Shown in pieces: positions 23,778 to 37,266 of a stretch of 64,000 bases of DNA. The DNA is from Acorus gramineus (taxonomy: Eukaryota; Streptophyta; Magnoliopsida; Acorales; Acoraceae). The stretch's first letter is position 1, and each line of letters begins with the position of its first letter. The stretch is taken from the NCBI GenBank assembly GCA_030737835.1, contig JAUJYN010000015.1, positions 802,861 to 866,860 on the forward strand. The letters are read 5' to 3'. A program made the translations under genes and the position numbers. Below the pieces are notes generated by a model. It saw nothing but the letters and a program-made list of their open reading frames with translations. It searched no databases and was not told where the DNA came from.

Positions 23778-26015
23778 GTCACGCCCCAACTACCGGCTTA
23801 ACAATCCGATAAGATAATGAATTCTCCTGAATTCCAAACGAGTGCATCGCTCGGATGCACGGGGCGATTACATCGCTAGCGCTCTAACTAATAAGGTACA
23901 ACCCGACAGCGGGTCATACCCACGCCTATTCCAGATAGGCCTAATCAGCTTTTAACATGCGCATATAAATATATCCAGGAGAATTTTATATCAGCTATGT
24001 GCATGAACCATATGCACAATCATCTAATAATTATAGGGACACTCCCTAACATGGATTTACATCATAATAATTCATACAACATGCATACATGGTCATTAAT
24101 CACATAAACATACAAAATATACTCTAACATCCGTTGGATATCGCCAACTTAAAAGAAAGGGGCAAGCGCGATCTCGCGCACTAACAGGTGCATGCCAATA
24201 TTCCAAATGAACCTGAGTCGAGTAGGAAATCGCATCTACTTACTCAGTTCGTTCAGAGGGAGAGGGCGGGGGAGATCATCATCACATGAAGCTGGTTATA
24301 GATTTGCCCCATTAGCATGGGCGCAACAACTACACTACGCCCTTGAGTCTTATCGCAAGAGAATATTAGGCAGGTGCCCGTTATTAACCCAAACTTATTC
24401 ATGTTCGATATTCCAATTAATATGGTGGGAGTAGTATTACAATACTACCTAAGGCATGCCATATTCTATACATCCATACACATTACACAAATACATGCCC
24501 ATACTAGAGGGGCTCATGCAACACAATCATTCATACATGAATACAATACATGTATATAAGCCTAGCATGCAAGATATCTACATATTATAGCTTAAGCATG
24601 GCCATACTACTTATCTACACAAGTAGTATAGTTAGGGAGCCCCATCGATGCACGACGCGTGTAGTCGTGCGTCGAGCGCATCCTGAGGGGGGGGGGATTG
24701 GATCGAACCACTCACCGATACCCAGATCGCCGCGCATCCGGTCTACGAGATCTGCAAAACACAATCAATGATCCATAATTAAATTATGGAACCTCCTATC
24801 ACACATATAAGCTTACTTCATGAAGACCCTAACCCCTGATACTTCCATATTATCACCCAAGACACATGCAACCAACTCCTTGACACTCAACCAAGCAAAA
24901 CTGCTAAACCTGCTGCAACCAGCCCTACTAATTGGTCTTCACAGCACCCAATACACTTCCAAAAATTATGAAATAAATCATGCACATTCTATGATATGCT
25001 GGGATCATAATCCATGAAGACATTAGAACCTAATTTGGCCTCTACAAGCCCGAAACAAATCATTTCCCGAAGCAGGTCAATTCCTAAGCGAATCTGGACA
25101 GGTCATGCAAAACTGGTTCTAACTTACACCACAGATATCATAATGACCCCAAATTTCATATATAACATCTAGACACATAGCTGATCAAATCATAAGAAGA
25201 CATAATCCTACAAATATGCCTCTAAATACTAGATTCACTGAGATCTTTAAGAGACAGTGAGCTGCCTTACCGAAACAGGGGGAGGGAAATGGGGAGATGC
25301 GGGGTTATCGACACACCCACGACCACCTCAACCACCACCACTACTACCACCATCTCTTCAGCCTCTCCACCAGCCCTTCTTGGCTGAAAAACAGAGGAAA
25401 ACATGAGGGGAGGCATGAGAGGGTTGGAGATGGAGAAGGGAAAGAAACAACAACACATACACACACACAAACTCACCCTAGCTAGATCATCCCTTCATAC
25501 ACTATTCATCTTCTCCTTCACCTTCTCCTTCCTTTGCTTCTTCCTCCTCCTTCTCCACACACAAAGAGAGGAAAAAGAGACCAAGAGAGGAAGAGAAAGA
25601 GAGATCCACGAGTTGGGAGAGAGGGGGAGAGAAAGAGAGTCTTTTGCATGCCCAAATAGTGCCTAGGGGTGACCTTAAGGGGGGGTGAGGTTAGGGTTAG
25701 GCTCACCCACTCACATAACCAATAACCAAAGGTTTCTTCACCCCTAAGCAAGGTGGGGGTAAGGTTACGAAGGGTCACCACATCCCCAAAATATCTCACA
25801 CTATTCGCCCAACCAGGAACTCTCGAAAACCCGGATACGATTCAGAACTGCATATTTTTTCAAACGTTACCGGAATTCGATGAAATTTTTATGGGTAGTA
25901 CTAAACGGTACCAGGACCCATAATATGCAGTCAGATTTCCAATCAGAGTACTGTAACTCCCGCAGATGGCTAAAAGCTAAAATTTTAGCGGCTCCGATCG
26001 AAAAATCCCAAAATT

Positions 26016-26290
26016 GGGATTTTTAGTTTTAAGTCCCTACAAACCATCATATTTAGTGATCGATCCCTCCCTTCTTCGTATTTAGGTTTTAGTCCCCAGA
26101 TTTAAATGATAGTTCCTTTTTAATCCCTGAGAGGGACCTATCCATAAATTATTTAATTTACTTTTTAGTCCTTGTGAGGGACCTATCCATGAATTATCCT
26201 TTAAATCGGGGGACTAAAACCTAAATACGAAGAAGGGAGGGATCGATCACTAAATATGATGGTTTGTGAGGACTTAAAACTAAAAATCCC
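26016..26290. mobile_element. Foldback MITE (~275 bp) inside LTR C
   Basis: The left arm begins GGGATTTTTAGTTTTAAGTCC and the right arm ends with its complement (CTTAAAACTAAAAATCCC). The arms extend about 80 bp and include TGATCGATCCCTCCCTTCTT. The sister LTR at 57797 lacks it: its sequence goes straight from GATCGAAAAATT to AAAAAGG. Flanking AAAATT on both sides is a candidate target duplication, but the A/T richness leaves the exact edges uncertain. It has no coding capacity. The superfamily is not determined; Mutator-like is possible. Confidence 0.8.
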
Positions 26291-26367
26291 AAAATTAAAA
26301 AGGCTCTGAATGACCCAGAAGTGACCAAGGCTTAACCGAAATGACTCCAAATGATACAGGCATAACA

Positions 26368-26383
26368 TTCTCCTTCCCTTAGG
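26368..26383 (-). other. Polypurine tract of the decayed LTR C element
   Basis: The minus strand reads CCTAAGGGAAGGAGAA immediately before the LTR start TGTTATGCC. This marks the 3' end of an internal region lying to the right. Confidence 0.8.
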
Positions 26384-26449
26384 AAATTTAGTCCTCGAAA
26401 TTTAAGGAAACCCAAAGGGAAGACCAAATATAGCAAGTATCATGCATAG

Positions 26450-27225
26450 ACCTTTTGTTCCCAAGTGGTCTATGCACCAGATTGGCGCTACCGACACACT
26501 GCAATCAAGGGAACGGTCTTAGCGTGGAGCCTCTTTTCATGCTGGTCTCCGACCTCGATCCACTGCTCCACGAACGACAAATCCAGCTCGAGAATGAGAC
26601 AGTCGAACGGAGTGACATGAGCAGGATCTTGGACATAACGCCTCGGCCATGAGACAAGGACGACGTCGTGGGCATGAGCCAGCTGTGGGGGAAAGGCTAC
26701 ATGACAAGCCACCTCCCCAATCTACTCAATGACGAGAAACAGTCCCATTGAAGAGCCAACTCAGCTTGCCCCGAACGTCGAAACAGAGGATGCCCTTAAA
26801 CTGGGACACCTTCACAAAAACATGGTCGCCAAACCCAAAGGTAAGCTCCTGGCGATGATGACCTGCGTAGCCCTTCTGTCGGTTCTGGGAGGTGCAGATG
26901 CACACACGAACCAACCTGGCCACTGCAAGGTCAAATAAATAACTTATGGCCCCTCCAACTGGTGCTCCTCAACCGTCCCAACACAAGGGAGGTATAAAAC
27001 TACGCCTGTAGAGTGCCTTTTCACATATCCATCTAGATGCTCGAATGGCAGTCGTCTTGCAGGCATACCCCAACAAATGGGTGGTGCCTCACCCAACTGC
27101 CCTTATCATCGAGCACGCAGGCACTTAGCATGTCCTCCAAGGTCTGAATCATCCTCTTTGTCTGGCTGTCCATCGGCGATGAAACGCTACACTTAGATTG
27201 AGGCTGCGCCAGAACCTCAAAGTGA
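26450..27225 (-). pseudogene. Decayed Ty3/Gypsy integrase (C-terminal part of pol)
   Basis: Three minus-strand frames in different phases match successive parts of the intact integrase at 37267-41892. 27033-27263 has TKRMIQTLEDMLSACVLD, matching the region after the catalytic Glu. 26726-26923 has QNRQKGYAGHHR, FGFGDHVFVKVS and VRGKLS. 26488-26712 has FPPQLAHAHDVVLVS and RRYVQDPAHV. Frameshifts and substitutions are many, so it cannot encode protein. The pol sequence is cut at 27226-27230 by a solo LTR B, and another decayed piece (RT) lies on the far side at 47151. Confidence 0.85.
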
Positions 27226-27230
27226 CCCTC
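27226..27230. repeat. Target-site duplication CCCTC, left
   Basis: Precedes LTR start TGTCACG at 27231; repeated at 47146-47150. Confidence 0.9.
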
Positions 27231-27426
27231 TGTCACGCCCCGGGCGTCCCCGAGACGCGGCAAGTGTATATATAATATTAGAATCTACACAGGAGGTCAA
27301 TAATATCATACACGAGCAGCCAGAATGACACACAGACAACAAAAGCAGGGCTGACATGATATATACACCAAATGCGGATAACTAAAGACTGAATCTGTAA
27401 TCAAAACACACTACAGACTCCATACA

Positions 27427-27431
27427 TAATC
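27427..27431. repeat. Target-site duplication TAATC, left
   Basis: Directly left of the outer LTR start TGTAACGCCCC. It recurs at 44544-44548, after the third LTR. Confidence 0.95.
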
Positions 27432-29551
27432 TGTAACGCCCCTGTTTACCTAACCGCTAATCGGACGGTAAACGGGTCGCTACCACACCTATATAAAACA
27501 CAAAACCAAAATGTGCACCCTTTTTTTTTTTTCAACATACTAATATAATAAAACTGGAAATGATAAAACATTAAAACAATATCCCAAATTTCCAAACCAC
27601 TCATGGTCATACAAAAATATCAGAGTTTGACGGAAACAAAATACTAAAATGAAAAGACATACTAAACCACCCCTATGGGAGCCATCTAACTAAAATAAAA
27701 CCAAATAGTCGGCTACGACTATTATTTATTTTCCAACACTGCTACCTCGAGATCCCTGAAGTGTATGAAAAGTTCAAGCTTTGTCTTGATCCTCAGAAGA
27801 TGAACTACCTGGTTATAAAACAACCAGCCATTTGGAATAGGGTGAGCGATTAACTCAGTGAATAGACTCACAGACATATTATCTCATATGACAATTATAT
27901 ATAAAAAAAATATATAAAGTTATGTGAAAAAAAACAAGAATTTCCTTTGATAAATCAATTTAAAATCATGATCATGAACATAAAAGTATTTTAATGCAAT
28001 CACGTGGCCCAATCCTTGGCCCACGTTATAGAAATCATATAGTTTAAATGGTGTGACCGGGTAGGGTTCTCAATCGGAAGAACCGTTCCCCCAAAACAGG
28101 TGTGCCAAACCCCAAGCGACTAAATCGCTCAAAAAGCTCCCTCGAGGAGACGTCAGATCTAGAAGACGCTGATGGGTCGCCGCTGCCATCACTACGAGAA
28201 CACCAGCACAGGATGCCCCGGTTGCTGCAAACTCCAAACGAAGAAATTGCCGCTGCAAGGAATGCTTTACCACACCCCTCACCGATCTTAGGACTCTTCG
28301 AGTCCTAGACCTTCCTCCCCAAAGGCGAAATACAACGGGGGGATTTGTTCTTGAAATATGCTATGATGTGCATCTTAATAAAATCTTTTAGGACTAGGTG
28401 CCTCCACTAGTCCTAATTTTTTTCAAAAATCTCAAAAATGATAATATTTAATCCAAATATTATTTCAAAAACATAAGCATCAGAAATTGTATTATAAAAA
28501 ATTTTGAAACATGAATAGCATAATTCATGCTATTTAAATGACACGATGAAGGAATTAAATCATGCAACTTTATTTAATAAATGATGCAATTTTTACAATA
28601 TGTACAACAATAAAATCATGCATAATTATCATAATATAAATGCATGAATAACTTATAATATCGCTAGAAAAAAATTAATCTAAATCGACATTTGAGAATA
28701 AAGAATACATGGTTCTAGGGTAAGAACCCATATGAATAGGTCGGTAAGCCCACTCACCTTGAATGGATCCTAGGTCCGGAGAACGAAGCTCGCAATTAGA
28801 ACCTAGATGAACCATACAAATGATTAATTAAAATCTATTATTTAAGCCTACGTCCAAGACCTAAATATCTATCCATAATTAATGGGTATAAATTTTTACT
28901 CAACAATATAGACCCATACCCACATATACAACACACAACCTAAAAAGATGATCAAAAACCTATTTACCATATAACCAGGCACTAAAAGACGAAACCAGAA
29001 AAGACAAAACAGAAAACAATAAAAAAAAAATCCAGAAATTTTAAATAATAATAAAATAACAAAAATTCATAAAATACTATGAAAACATACATTTTTTTAT
29101 TTTTATAAACATAATTATTAATTGATAAAAGTTGAAAATATATAAAACTTATCATGTATTTGTATAAATCATAACCCTTGTATGATTAAAAACTCATATT
29201 TTAGAAATCTAAACACAGATCTAATCTTTAAAATAAATAATAAATCGAAACCCTAAGTTTATGAAGACTAAAAAAAAATCCAAATATCCAACATACATCT
29301 AATAATAATAAATAAAAATCAAAACCCTTGTTTTTTTTTTTTATTTATTTATAAAATCAAAACTCTAACTTGATCAAAACTAAAAATCCCATAACATAAA
29401 ATATATTAAATTCTTAAAATAAATAAAAACCCTAATTTTATCTTTAAAATAAATAAATAAATAAATAAATAAAAACTCTATAACTCAAACATAAATCCAA
29501 TATCACAAAAAAATAACAATGATTTAGAAGAAAATCAAAAGGTAAGAAGAG

Positions 29552-29596
<45 letters not shown>

Positions 29597-29938
29597 CGCC
29601 TAATAGAATACACAGCGGCTCACCCTAATTTTTTTTTTCATTAAGGGTGACTATATAGAGGAGAAGAGATGCCATATAAGGAAATTGTATGCACTGCACA
29701 CGTGCATGATTTCCCATGCATATGGGCCCTCTTTGGTTTCCCTCATAAGGCCCATCATGGGCTAAACCCAACACCCCTATTTCATTTACACACACCCATA
29801 TATTCTAATCTAATATCTTATACATTAAAAAAAATAATTAAACATTGAAATTTGATTGAAATGCAATTATGTATGCAATGAAATTTTTTTTTTTAAATAA
29901 ATAAATAAAATTTAAATTCAAAATATGCAATCGTCACA
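27432..29938 (-). repeat. Gypsy F LTR 1 (left)
   Basis: Ends GTCACA, followed by PPT TTCTCTCCCCCTTAAGG at 29939. It lacks about 37 bp (ATAAGAATCTAACAACA region) that LTRs 2 and 3 have, near 29355. It carries the GGTGAGCG-CTCAGTGAA block at 27841-27862, the donor-like CCCACTCACCTTG at 28750 and a (CT)n run near the right end. Confidence 0.92.
29553..29592. repeat. (CT)n microsatellite in LTR 1
   Basis: The same tract is shorter in LTR 2 (about 36857-36884) and similar or longer in LTR 3 (about 44155-44198). Confidence 0.9.
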
Positions 29939-29955
29939 TTCTCTCCCCCTTAAGG
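29939..29955 (-). other. Polypurine tract, left Gypsy unit
   Basis: The minus strand reads CCTTAAGGGGGAGAGAA next to the 3' LTR start, the plus-strand priming site of the left unit. An identical tract is at 37233-37249 for the right unit. Confidence 0.9.
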
Positions 29956-29972
29956 AATTTAGTCCTCTAAAT

Positions 29973-32900
29973 TCAGAAAATACCTGGGGCGGAGAAAAGA
30001 TCAGGATAAGTAGAACATATGTCCTCTTCGCGTTCCCACGTAGACTCAGCCCTAGAATGGTGTTGCCACCGCACTTTAACCATTGGTATAGTACGGTTGC
30101 GCAACACATGTTCCATGCGATCCAAAATCTCGACGGGTCGCTCGATTAGAGTAAGATCCTCCTCCAACCGCAACGGCCCATACTCAATAACATGAGAGGG
30201 ATCACGAACATATCGCCTCAGCTGAGATACGTGAAACACGTTGTGGACTTGCGATAACTGTGGAGGTAATGCCAATCGATAAGCTACCTCACCAACACGC
30301 TCAAGGATCATAAAGGGACCAATAAATCTAGGACTAAGCTTTCCTCGAATGCCGAACCGTGAGACACCTCTCGTAGGAGAGACTTTCAAGAATACATGAT
30401 CACCAACTTCAAACTGAAGAGGTTTTCGACGCTGATCAGCATAGCTTTTCTGACGATTCTGGGCTGCTCGAATGCGATCGCGAATCAAGTTAACCCTCTC
30501 GGATGTATCTCGAACAATCTCAGGACCCAAAAGTTGACGCTCTCCAACCTCATCCCACACAACGGTGACCTGCAACTGCGACCATACAGTGCCTCGTATG
30601 GTGCCATCTGAATGCTTGCTTGATAGCTGTTGTTATAAGCGAACTCTACTAGTGGAAGATGATCCTCCCAACTACCACCAGAGTCGATTATACAAGCTCG
30701 AAGCATGTCTTCGAGAATCTGAATGGTGCGCTCAGACTGACCATAAGTCTGAGGATGAAAAGCCGTACTAAAGTTCAATCTTGTTCCAAGAGCTTCATGA
30801 AGACTGCGCCAAAAACGCGATGTAAAGCGTGTATCCCGATCAGATACAATACTGACCGGAACACCATGAAGTCGAATAATCTCTTGAACAAACAATCGCG
30901 CTAACACCTCAGGTGAATCTCTCACCTTTATAGCGAGAAAATGAGCAGACTTGGTCAAGCGATCCACTATGACCCAAATAGCATCACGACCTAGTCGAGT
31001 TTTGGGTAAACCTGTGACAAAGTCCATAGTGATGTGTTCCCACTTCCATTGTGGAATGGAAAGGGACTGCAATTCTCCAGAAGGTCTTTGATGCTCAGCC
31101 TTGACACGCTGACAGGTAAGACATTGAGCTACAAACTGAGCTATATCCTTTTTCATGCCAATCCACCAATAGTTCCTGCAGAGATCATGATACATCTTTG
31201 TCCCTCCAGGGTGAAGGGTATATCGTGATCGATGAGCCTCAGAGAGAATTTGGTGACGCAATTCCTTCACTGCAGGGACACATATACGACCACGAAAGCA
31301 TAAAACTCCATCTTCACGGATTTGAAAATCAGGATGCTCTCCACGAGCGATAGCCTCCATTTTTGCTATAAGATCAGAGTCATTCTTTTGCGCCACACGG
31401 ATTTCATCGATTAACATAGGCTCAACCACAAGTCGTGCAAGGAAATGCCCCTCACGAGTCTCCCATACACGAACCAAACTAGCAGCCTCCTCCAAGAGCT
31501 TCCGGTTGTGCACCCTGATGTGAGCAACCGTAGGTGAAGGTCGTCGACTAAGAGCATCCGCAACGACATTCGCCTTTCCGGGATGATAGAGGATTTGACA
31601 ATCATAGTCCTTCAAGAACTCAGTCCAACGACGCTGACGATTGTTCAATTCTGGCTGCGACTTTAAATATGTCAAACTCTTGTGGTCCGTGAAGATCTCA
31701 AACTGCTCCCCATACAGATAGTGACGCCAGATTTTTAGCGCAAAAATGACAGCTGCAAGCTCCAAATCATGAGTGGGGTAATTCAATTCATGGGGCTTCA
31801 ACTGTCTAGACCCATACGCCACTACATGACCACGTTGCATGAGAACACAGCCAAGACCATGGTGCGATGCATCACAATATACAGAAAAACCACCACCACC
31901 AGAAGGAAGGGTTAAAACCGGTGCGGACGTCAGACGTCCCTTGAGCTCCTGAAAGCTCTGCTCACAGGCTTCAGACCAATCAAAGTTAACCCCCTTCTTC
32001 GTTAGACGTGTGAGAGGAACTGCAATCTTGGAAAATCCTTCAACGAACCTCCGATAATAACCCGCTAACCCAAGGAAACTTCGAACTTCAGTTGGATTAG
32101 ATGGTCGCTTCCAATCCAACACTGCGCTAACCTTAGCTGGATCAACAGAAATACCCTCGCCTGAAATGACATGCCCAAGAAACACCACTCTCTTTAACCA
32201 GAATTCACACTTGCTGAATTTTGCATATAATTGGTGCTTCTTCAAGACGGTCAGGACTGCTCGAAGGTGCTTTGCGTGCTCCTCCTCGCTCTTCGAATAG
32301 ATGAGAATGTCATCTATGAAAACCACCACAAATAGGTCAAGAAAAGGCTTGAAGACACGATTCATCATGTCCATGAAAGCCGCAGGTGCATTTGTCAATC
32401 CGAATGGCATCACTAAAAATTCATAGTGACCATAGCGAGTACGAAATGCAGTTTTCTCAATATCGCCTTCCTTGATCTTTAATTGATAATAGCCCGAACG
32501 CAGATCAATCTTTGAAAATACAGAGGCTCCTTGAAGTTGATCGAAAAGATCTTCAATACGAGGAAGAGGGTATCGATTCTTGATAGTCCTCTGGTTCAAC
32601 ATCCTGTAATCGATACAAAGCCTCAAGGTATTGTCTTTCTTCTTAACAAATAAAACTGGCGCTCCCCAGGGAGAGACACTAGGTCGAGCGAACCCCTTGT
32701 CTAGAAGTTCCTGAAGCTGCTCTTTCAATACCTTTAGCTCAGCAGGAGCCATCCGGTATGGAGATTTAGAAATCGGATCGGTATCAGGAACAAGGTCGAT
32801 AGATAACTCTATGTCACGATCAGGGGGAGGTCCGGGCAACTCATCTGGAAATACCTCAGGAAATTCAGAAACAATGGGAGTGTCACTGACTGAGGCCTTC

Positions 32901-34597
32901 AAGTCAGTAGTAGCATCCACAATAACTGCTAGATATCCCTCGCACCCTTTATCTAGCAATCTTTGAGCATGAAGAGAAGAGATGAATCCGATTGGATATG
33001 AACCACCGAAACCCTCGAAGTGGAACGATTGCCGTCCAGGAATACGGAAGGTCACAACCTTAGAAAAACAATCGACACTTGCATGGAAAGTTGACAACCA
33101 ATCCATGCCAAGGATAACATCGAAGCCAAGAATATCGAGAAGAAAGAGATCAGCAGGCATTTCATGTCCATTGATTTGAACCATGCAAGAAGGAAAGCAA
33201 ACCTTGGTGACAACTTGTTCACCAACGGCGGTGGTCACATGAAGTGAGGACATAGAGATGCTAGGCTCCCTTGCCAAGAGTTTTGAAAATTTTGATGATG
33301 TGAATGAATGTGTGGAACCGCAATCAAAAAGAACATGCGCTGAATGACCAGAAATAGAAACAATACCTCTGACAGGATCTCCAGTGGCCTGAGCATCACT
33401 TGGTGTAAGTGCCGCCACACGTGCACGAACAAGCCGCGTAGAACTTCCTTGAGCTTGAGATCGATCTTGGCCTCCTTTGTTATTAAGTTTGGGACAAAAC
33501 GTCTTTATGTGGCCTTGTTGCTTGCAATAGAAACAAGTCCTCGTATCTGGTCCACGAATCTGGTTTGGTGCTGCATGAGGTGCTGGATGAAGTGTCTTCA
33601 AGGGTACGGCTGTAGTAGGTGGTCGTTGATTTGCTTTCTTTGCAGGGGTAAAGTTTTGTTGATCCTGACGACGTTTAACTCGAGCATCACGAGCCTGTGA
33701 TGCCTCTGCACACCCACGCTCAGCTGTGCGCGCGCTCTCCACCAAGTCGAAGAAATTCTCTATCCTCAAAACTTCCACTCGACCCTTGATTTGCCCCCTC
33801 AAACCACCCTCAAATAAGCGACAACGTTCACCTTCGTCTTCAACAAGATGAGGAGCAAAACGAGACAGTGCAACGAATTGGGCCTCATACTGGTCTACAG
33901 TCATACTATTCTGCTTCAGGTTGGTGAACTCGCTGATCTTTGCTCTTCGTGCAGATGGAGGAAAGTAGCGTTTATAGAAGAGCTCCACGAATCGATCCCA
34001 TGCTAGAGTATCATACTCTGCTTTAAGACCCCTCCTGGTAGTCTTCCACCACTGCTCAGCTTCATCACGGAGTTGGAAAGATGCCAGCTTGATTCTTTGA
34101 CGATCTGGGCAATCCATCACATCAAATCTCTTTTCCATCTCAGCAATCCAAGCCTCCGATTCTTTGGAATCACCCATGCCAGTGAACGCAGTTGGACGCG
34201 TCCTCTGGAATCGAGTAAGCCAATCCTCATTAGGATTTATCACAGGGGCAGGAGCCTGAGGATGAACAATTTCTGCCTGAGGAGTGCGAGGAACATGATG
34301 TTCATCAGGAACACCAGCCAGAGGATCTTGGGCAACAGGTGGTGGATCATTCTCGACAACCTCAGCTGGTGCATCATGGTGCAACTGCTGTTGAATCGCA
34401 TTCATTTGTTGAGCTTGTTGTTGCATTTGCGCCTGAATAGCTGCGTACATTCCAGTCAATTGTTGAAGCGACTGATGTACGAGGGCCATAGCAGGATCCA
34501 ACACTGGGGGATCAGCTACTGGAGGATTGACCTCCTCAGGTTCCACTGTTGGAGCGCGAGGTGCACCAGTCACTGGAACATTACGTCTTCGTGCCAT
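29973..34597 (-). pseudogene. Gag-Pol polyprotein, left unit, one frameshift
   Basis: Same start and end as the intact sister at 37267-41892 but one base shorter. A single G present in the sister at 37852 is missing between 30557 and 30558, shifting the frame at about codon 1347, after integrase SCRSPLC. The first frame (30485-34597, 1370 codons) keeps gag, CCHC knuckle, protease, RT, RNase H and the integrase core; the remaining part (GPF motif and C-terminal tail) continues in another phase (29973-30575). The protease active-site Asp is present here (codon 425, DCGSTHSF). Integrase has TYGQSE where the sister has TDGQSE. The product would lack the integrase C-terminal domain. Confidence 0.93.
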
Positions 34598-34696
34598 AGA
34601 AAAATCCTGAATAGATTAACAAACGTTAATACTAATGAAACCTTTTTTTTTTTTTTTTTCCTAGACTCAACCCTAACCTAGGCTCCGACAGGACGT

Positions 34697-34709
34697 GGCT
34701 CTGAAACCA
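34697..34709 (-). other. Primer-binding site, left unit (one mismatch)
   Basis: The minus strand reads TGGTTTCAGAGCC, one change from the initiator-Met consensus TGGTATCAGAGCC seen at 41987-41999. It lies 2 nt from the middle LTR edge. Confidence 0.88.
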
Positions 34710-34711
34710 TC

Positions 34712-36852
34712 TGTAACGCCCCTGTTTACCTAACCGCTAATCGGACGGTAAACGGGTCGCTACCACACCTATATAAAACACAAAACCAAAATGTGCACCC
34801 TTTTTTTTTTTTCAACATACTAATATAATAAAACTGGAAATGATAAAACATTAAAACAATATCCCAAATTTCCAAACCACTCATGGTCATACAAAAATAT
34901 CAGAGTTTGACGGAAACAAAATACTAAAATGAAAAGACATACTAAACCACCCCTATGGGAGCCATCTAACTAAAATAAAACCAAATAGTCGGCTACGACT
35001 ATTATTTATTTTCCAACACTGCTACCTCGAGATCCTGAAGTGTATGAAAAGTTCAAGCTTTGTCTTGATCCTCAGAAGATGAACTACCTGGTTATGAAAC
35101 AACCAGCCATTTGGAATAGGGTGAGCGATTAACTCAGTGAATAGACTCACAACATATTATCTCATATGACAATTATATATAAAAAAAATATATAAAGTTA
35201 TGTGAAAAAAACCAGAATTTCCTTTGATAAATCAATTTAAAATCATGATCATGAACATAAAAGTATTTTAATGCAATCACGTGGCCCAATCCTTGGCCCA
35301 CGTTATAGAAATCATGTAGTTTAAATGGTATGACCAGGTAGGGTTTTCAATCGGAAGAACCGTTCCCCCAAAACAGGTGTGCCCCCCAAGCGACTAAATC
35401 GCTCAAAAAGCTCCCTCGAGGAGACGTCAGATCTAGAAGACGCTGATGGGTCGCCGCTGCCATCACTACGAGAACACCAGCACAGGATGCCCCGGTTGCT
35501 GCAAACTCCAAACAAAGAAATCTGCCGCTGCAAGGAATGCTTTACCACACCCCTCACCGATCTTAGGACTCTTCGAGTCCTAGACCTTCCTCCCCAAAGG
35601 CGAAATACAACGGGGGGATTTGTTCTTGAAATATGCTATGATGTGCATCTTAATAAAATCTTATAGGACTAGGTTGCCTCCACTAGTCTTAATTTTTTTC
35701 AAAAATCTCAAAAATGATAATATTTAATCCAAATATTATTTCAAAAACATAAGCATCAGAAATTGTATTATAAAATTTTTTGAAACATGAATAGCATAAT
35801 TCATGCTATTTAAATGACACGATGAAGGAATTAAATCATGCAACTTTATTCAATAAATGATGCAATTTTTACAATATGTACAACAATAAAATCATGCATA
35901 GTTATCATAATATAAATGCATGAATAACTTATAATATCGCTAGAAAAATTAATCTAAATCGACATTTGAGAATCAAGAATACATGGTTCTAGGGTAAGAA
36001 CCCATATGAATAGGTCGGTAAGCCCACTCACCTTGAATGGATCCTAGGTCCGGAGAACGAAGCTCGCAATTAGAACCTAGATGAACCATACAAATGATTG
36101 ATTAAAATCTATTATTTAAGCCTACGTCCAAGACCTAAATATCTATCCATAATTAATGGGTATAAATTTTTACTCAACAATATAGACCCATATCCACATA
36201 TACAACACACAACCTAAAAAGATGATCAAAACCTATTTACCATATAACCAGGCACTAAAAGACGAAACCAGAAAAGACAAAACAGAAAAGATAAAAAAAA
36301 TCCAGAAATTCAAAATAATAATAAAATAACAAAAATTCATAAAATACTATGAAAACATACGTTTTTTTTTTTTATAAACATAATTATTAATTGATAAAAG
36401 TTGAAAATATATAAAACTTATCATGTATTTGTATAAATCATAACCCTCGTATGATTAAAAACTCATATTTTAGAAATCTAAACACAGATCTAATCTTTAA
36501 AATAAATAATAAATCGAAACCCTAAGTTTATGAAGACTAAAAAAAAATCCAAATATCCAACATACATCTAATAATAATAAATAAAAATCAAAACCCTTGT
36601 TTTTATTTTTATTTTTTTATAAAATCATAAGAATCTAACAACAAGAACATATATATCAAAACTCTAACTTGATCAAAACTAAAAATCCCATAACATAAAA
36701 TATATTAAATTCTTAAAATAAATAAAAACCCTAATTTTATCTTTAAAATAAATAAATAAATAAATAAATAAAAACTTAATAACCCAAATATAAATCCAAT
36801 ATCACAAAAAAAAATAACAATGATTTAGAAGAAAATCAAAAGGTAAGAAGAG

Positions 36853-36889
<37 letters not shown>

Positions 36890-37232
36890 CGCCTAATAGA
36901 ATACACAGCGGCTCACCCTAATTTTTTTTTTTCATTAAGGGTGACTATATAGAGGAGAAGAGATGCCATATAAGGAAATTGTATGCACTGCTCACGTGCA
37001 TGATTTCCCATGCATATGGGCCCTCTTTGGTTTCCCTCATAAGGCCCATCATGGGCTAAACCCAACACCCCTATTTCATTTACACACACCCACATATTCT
37101 AATCTAATATCTTATACATTAAAAAAAATAATTAAACATTGAAATTTGATTGAAATACAATTATGTATGCAATGAATATTTTTTTTTTAAATAAATAAAT
37201 AAAATTTAAATTCAAAATATGCAATCGTCACA
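34712..37232 (-). repeat. Gypsy F LTR 2 (middle, shared)
   Basis: It serves as 5' LTR of the left unit and 3' LTR of the right unit. It is flanked by PBS on the left and PPT on the right, with no target duplication. It shares some variants with LTR 1 (for example the block near 35098-35160 and TTTCCCTCATAAGG near 37030) and others with LTR 3 (the 37-bp segment near 36625), and has private ones (GTGTGCCCCCCAAG near 35379). Confidence 0.92.
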
Positions 37233-37249
37233 TTCTCTCCCCCTTAAGG
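37233..37249 (-). other. Polypurine tract, right Gypsy unit
   Basis: TTCTCTCCCCCTTAAGG on the plus strand, directly next to the middle LTR edge at 37232; same sequence as in the left unit. Confidence 0.9.
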
Positions 37250-37266
37250 AATTTAGTCCTCTAAAT

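Larger units (their letters stand above)
22378..26367 (-). repeat. Complete LTR, family C (3' LTR of a decayed element)
   Basis: Runs from TGTCACGCC to GGCATAACA and is followed at 26368 by a minus-strand polypurine tract, so it is the 3' LTR of a minus-strand element. It is almost identical to the solo LTR at 57797-61382. The size difference (3990 versus 3586 bp) is nearly all explained by one extra 115-bp unit (22909-23138) and the foldback MITE (26016-26290). Confidence 0.88.

Noticed and set aside
34073-34681. Plus-strand open frames opposite gag-pol (also 33344-33700, 40639-40995, 41368-41994)
   Set aside because: They are mirror frames of the minus-strand polyprotein with no recognisable protein features, and occur at matching places in both copies only because the copies are duplicates.
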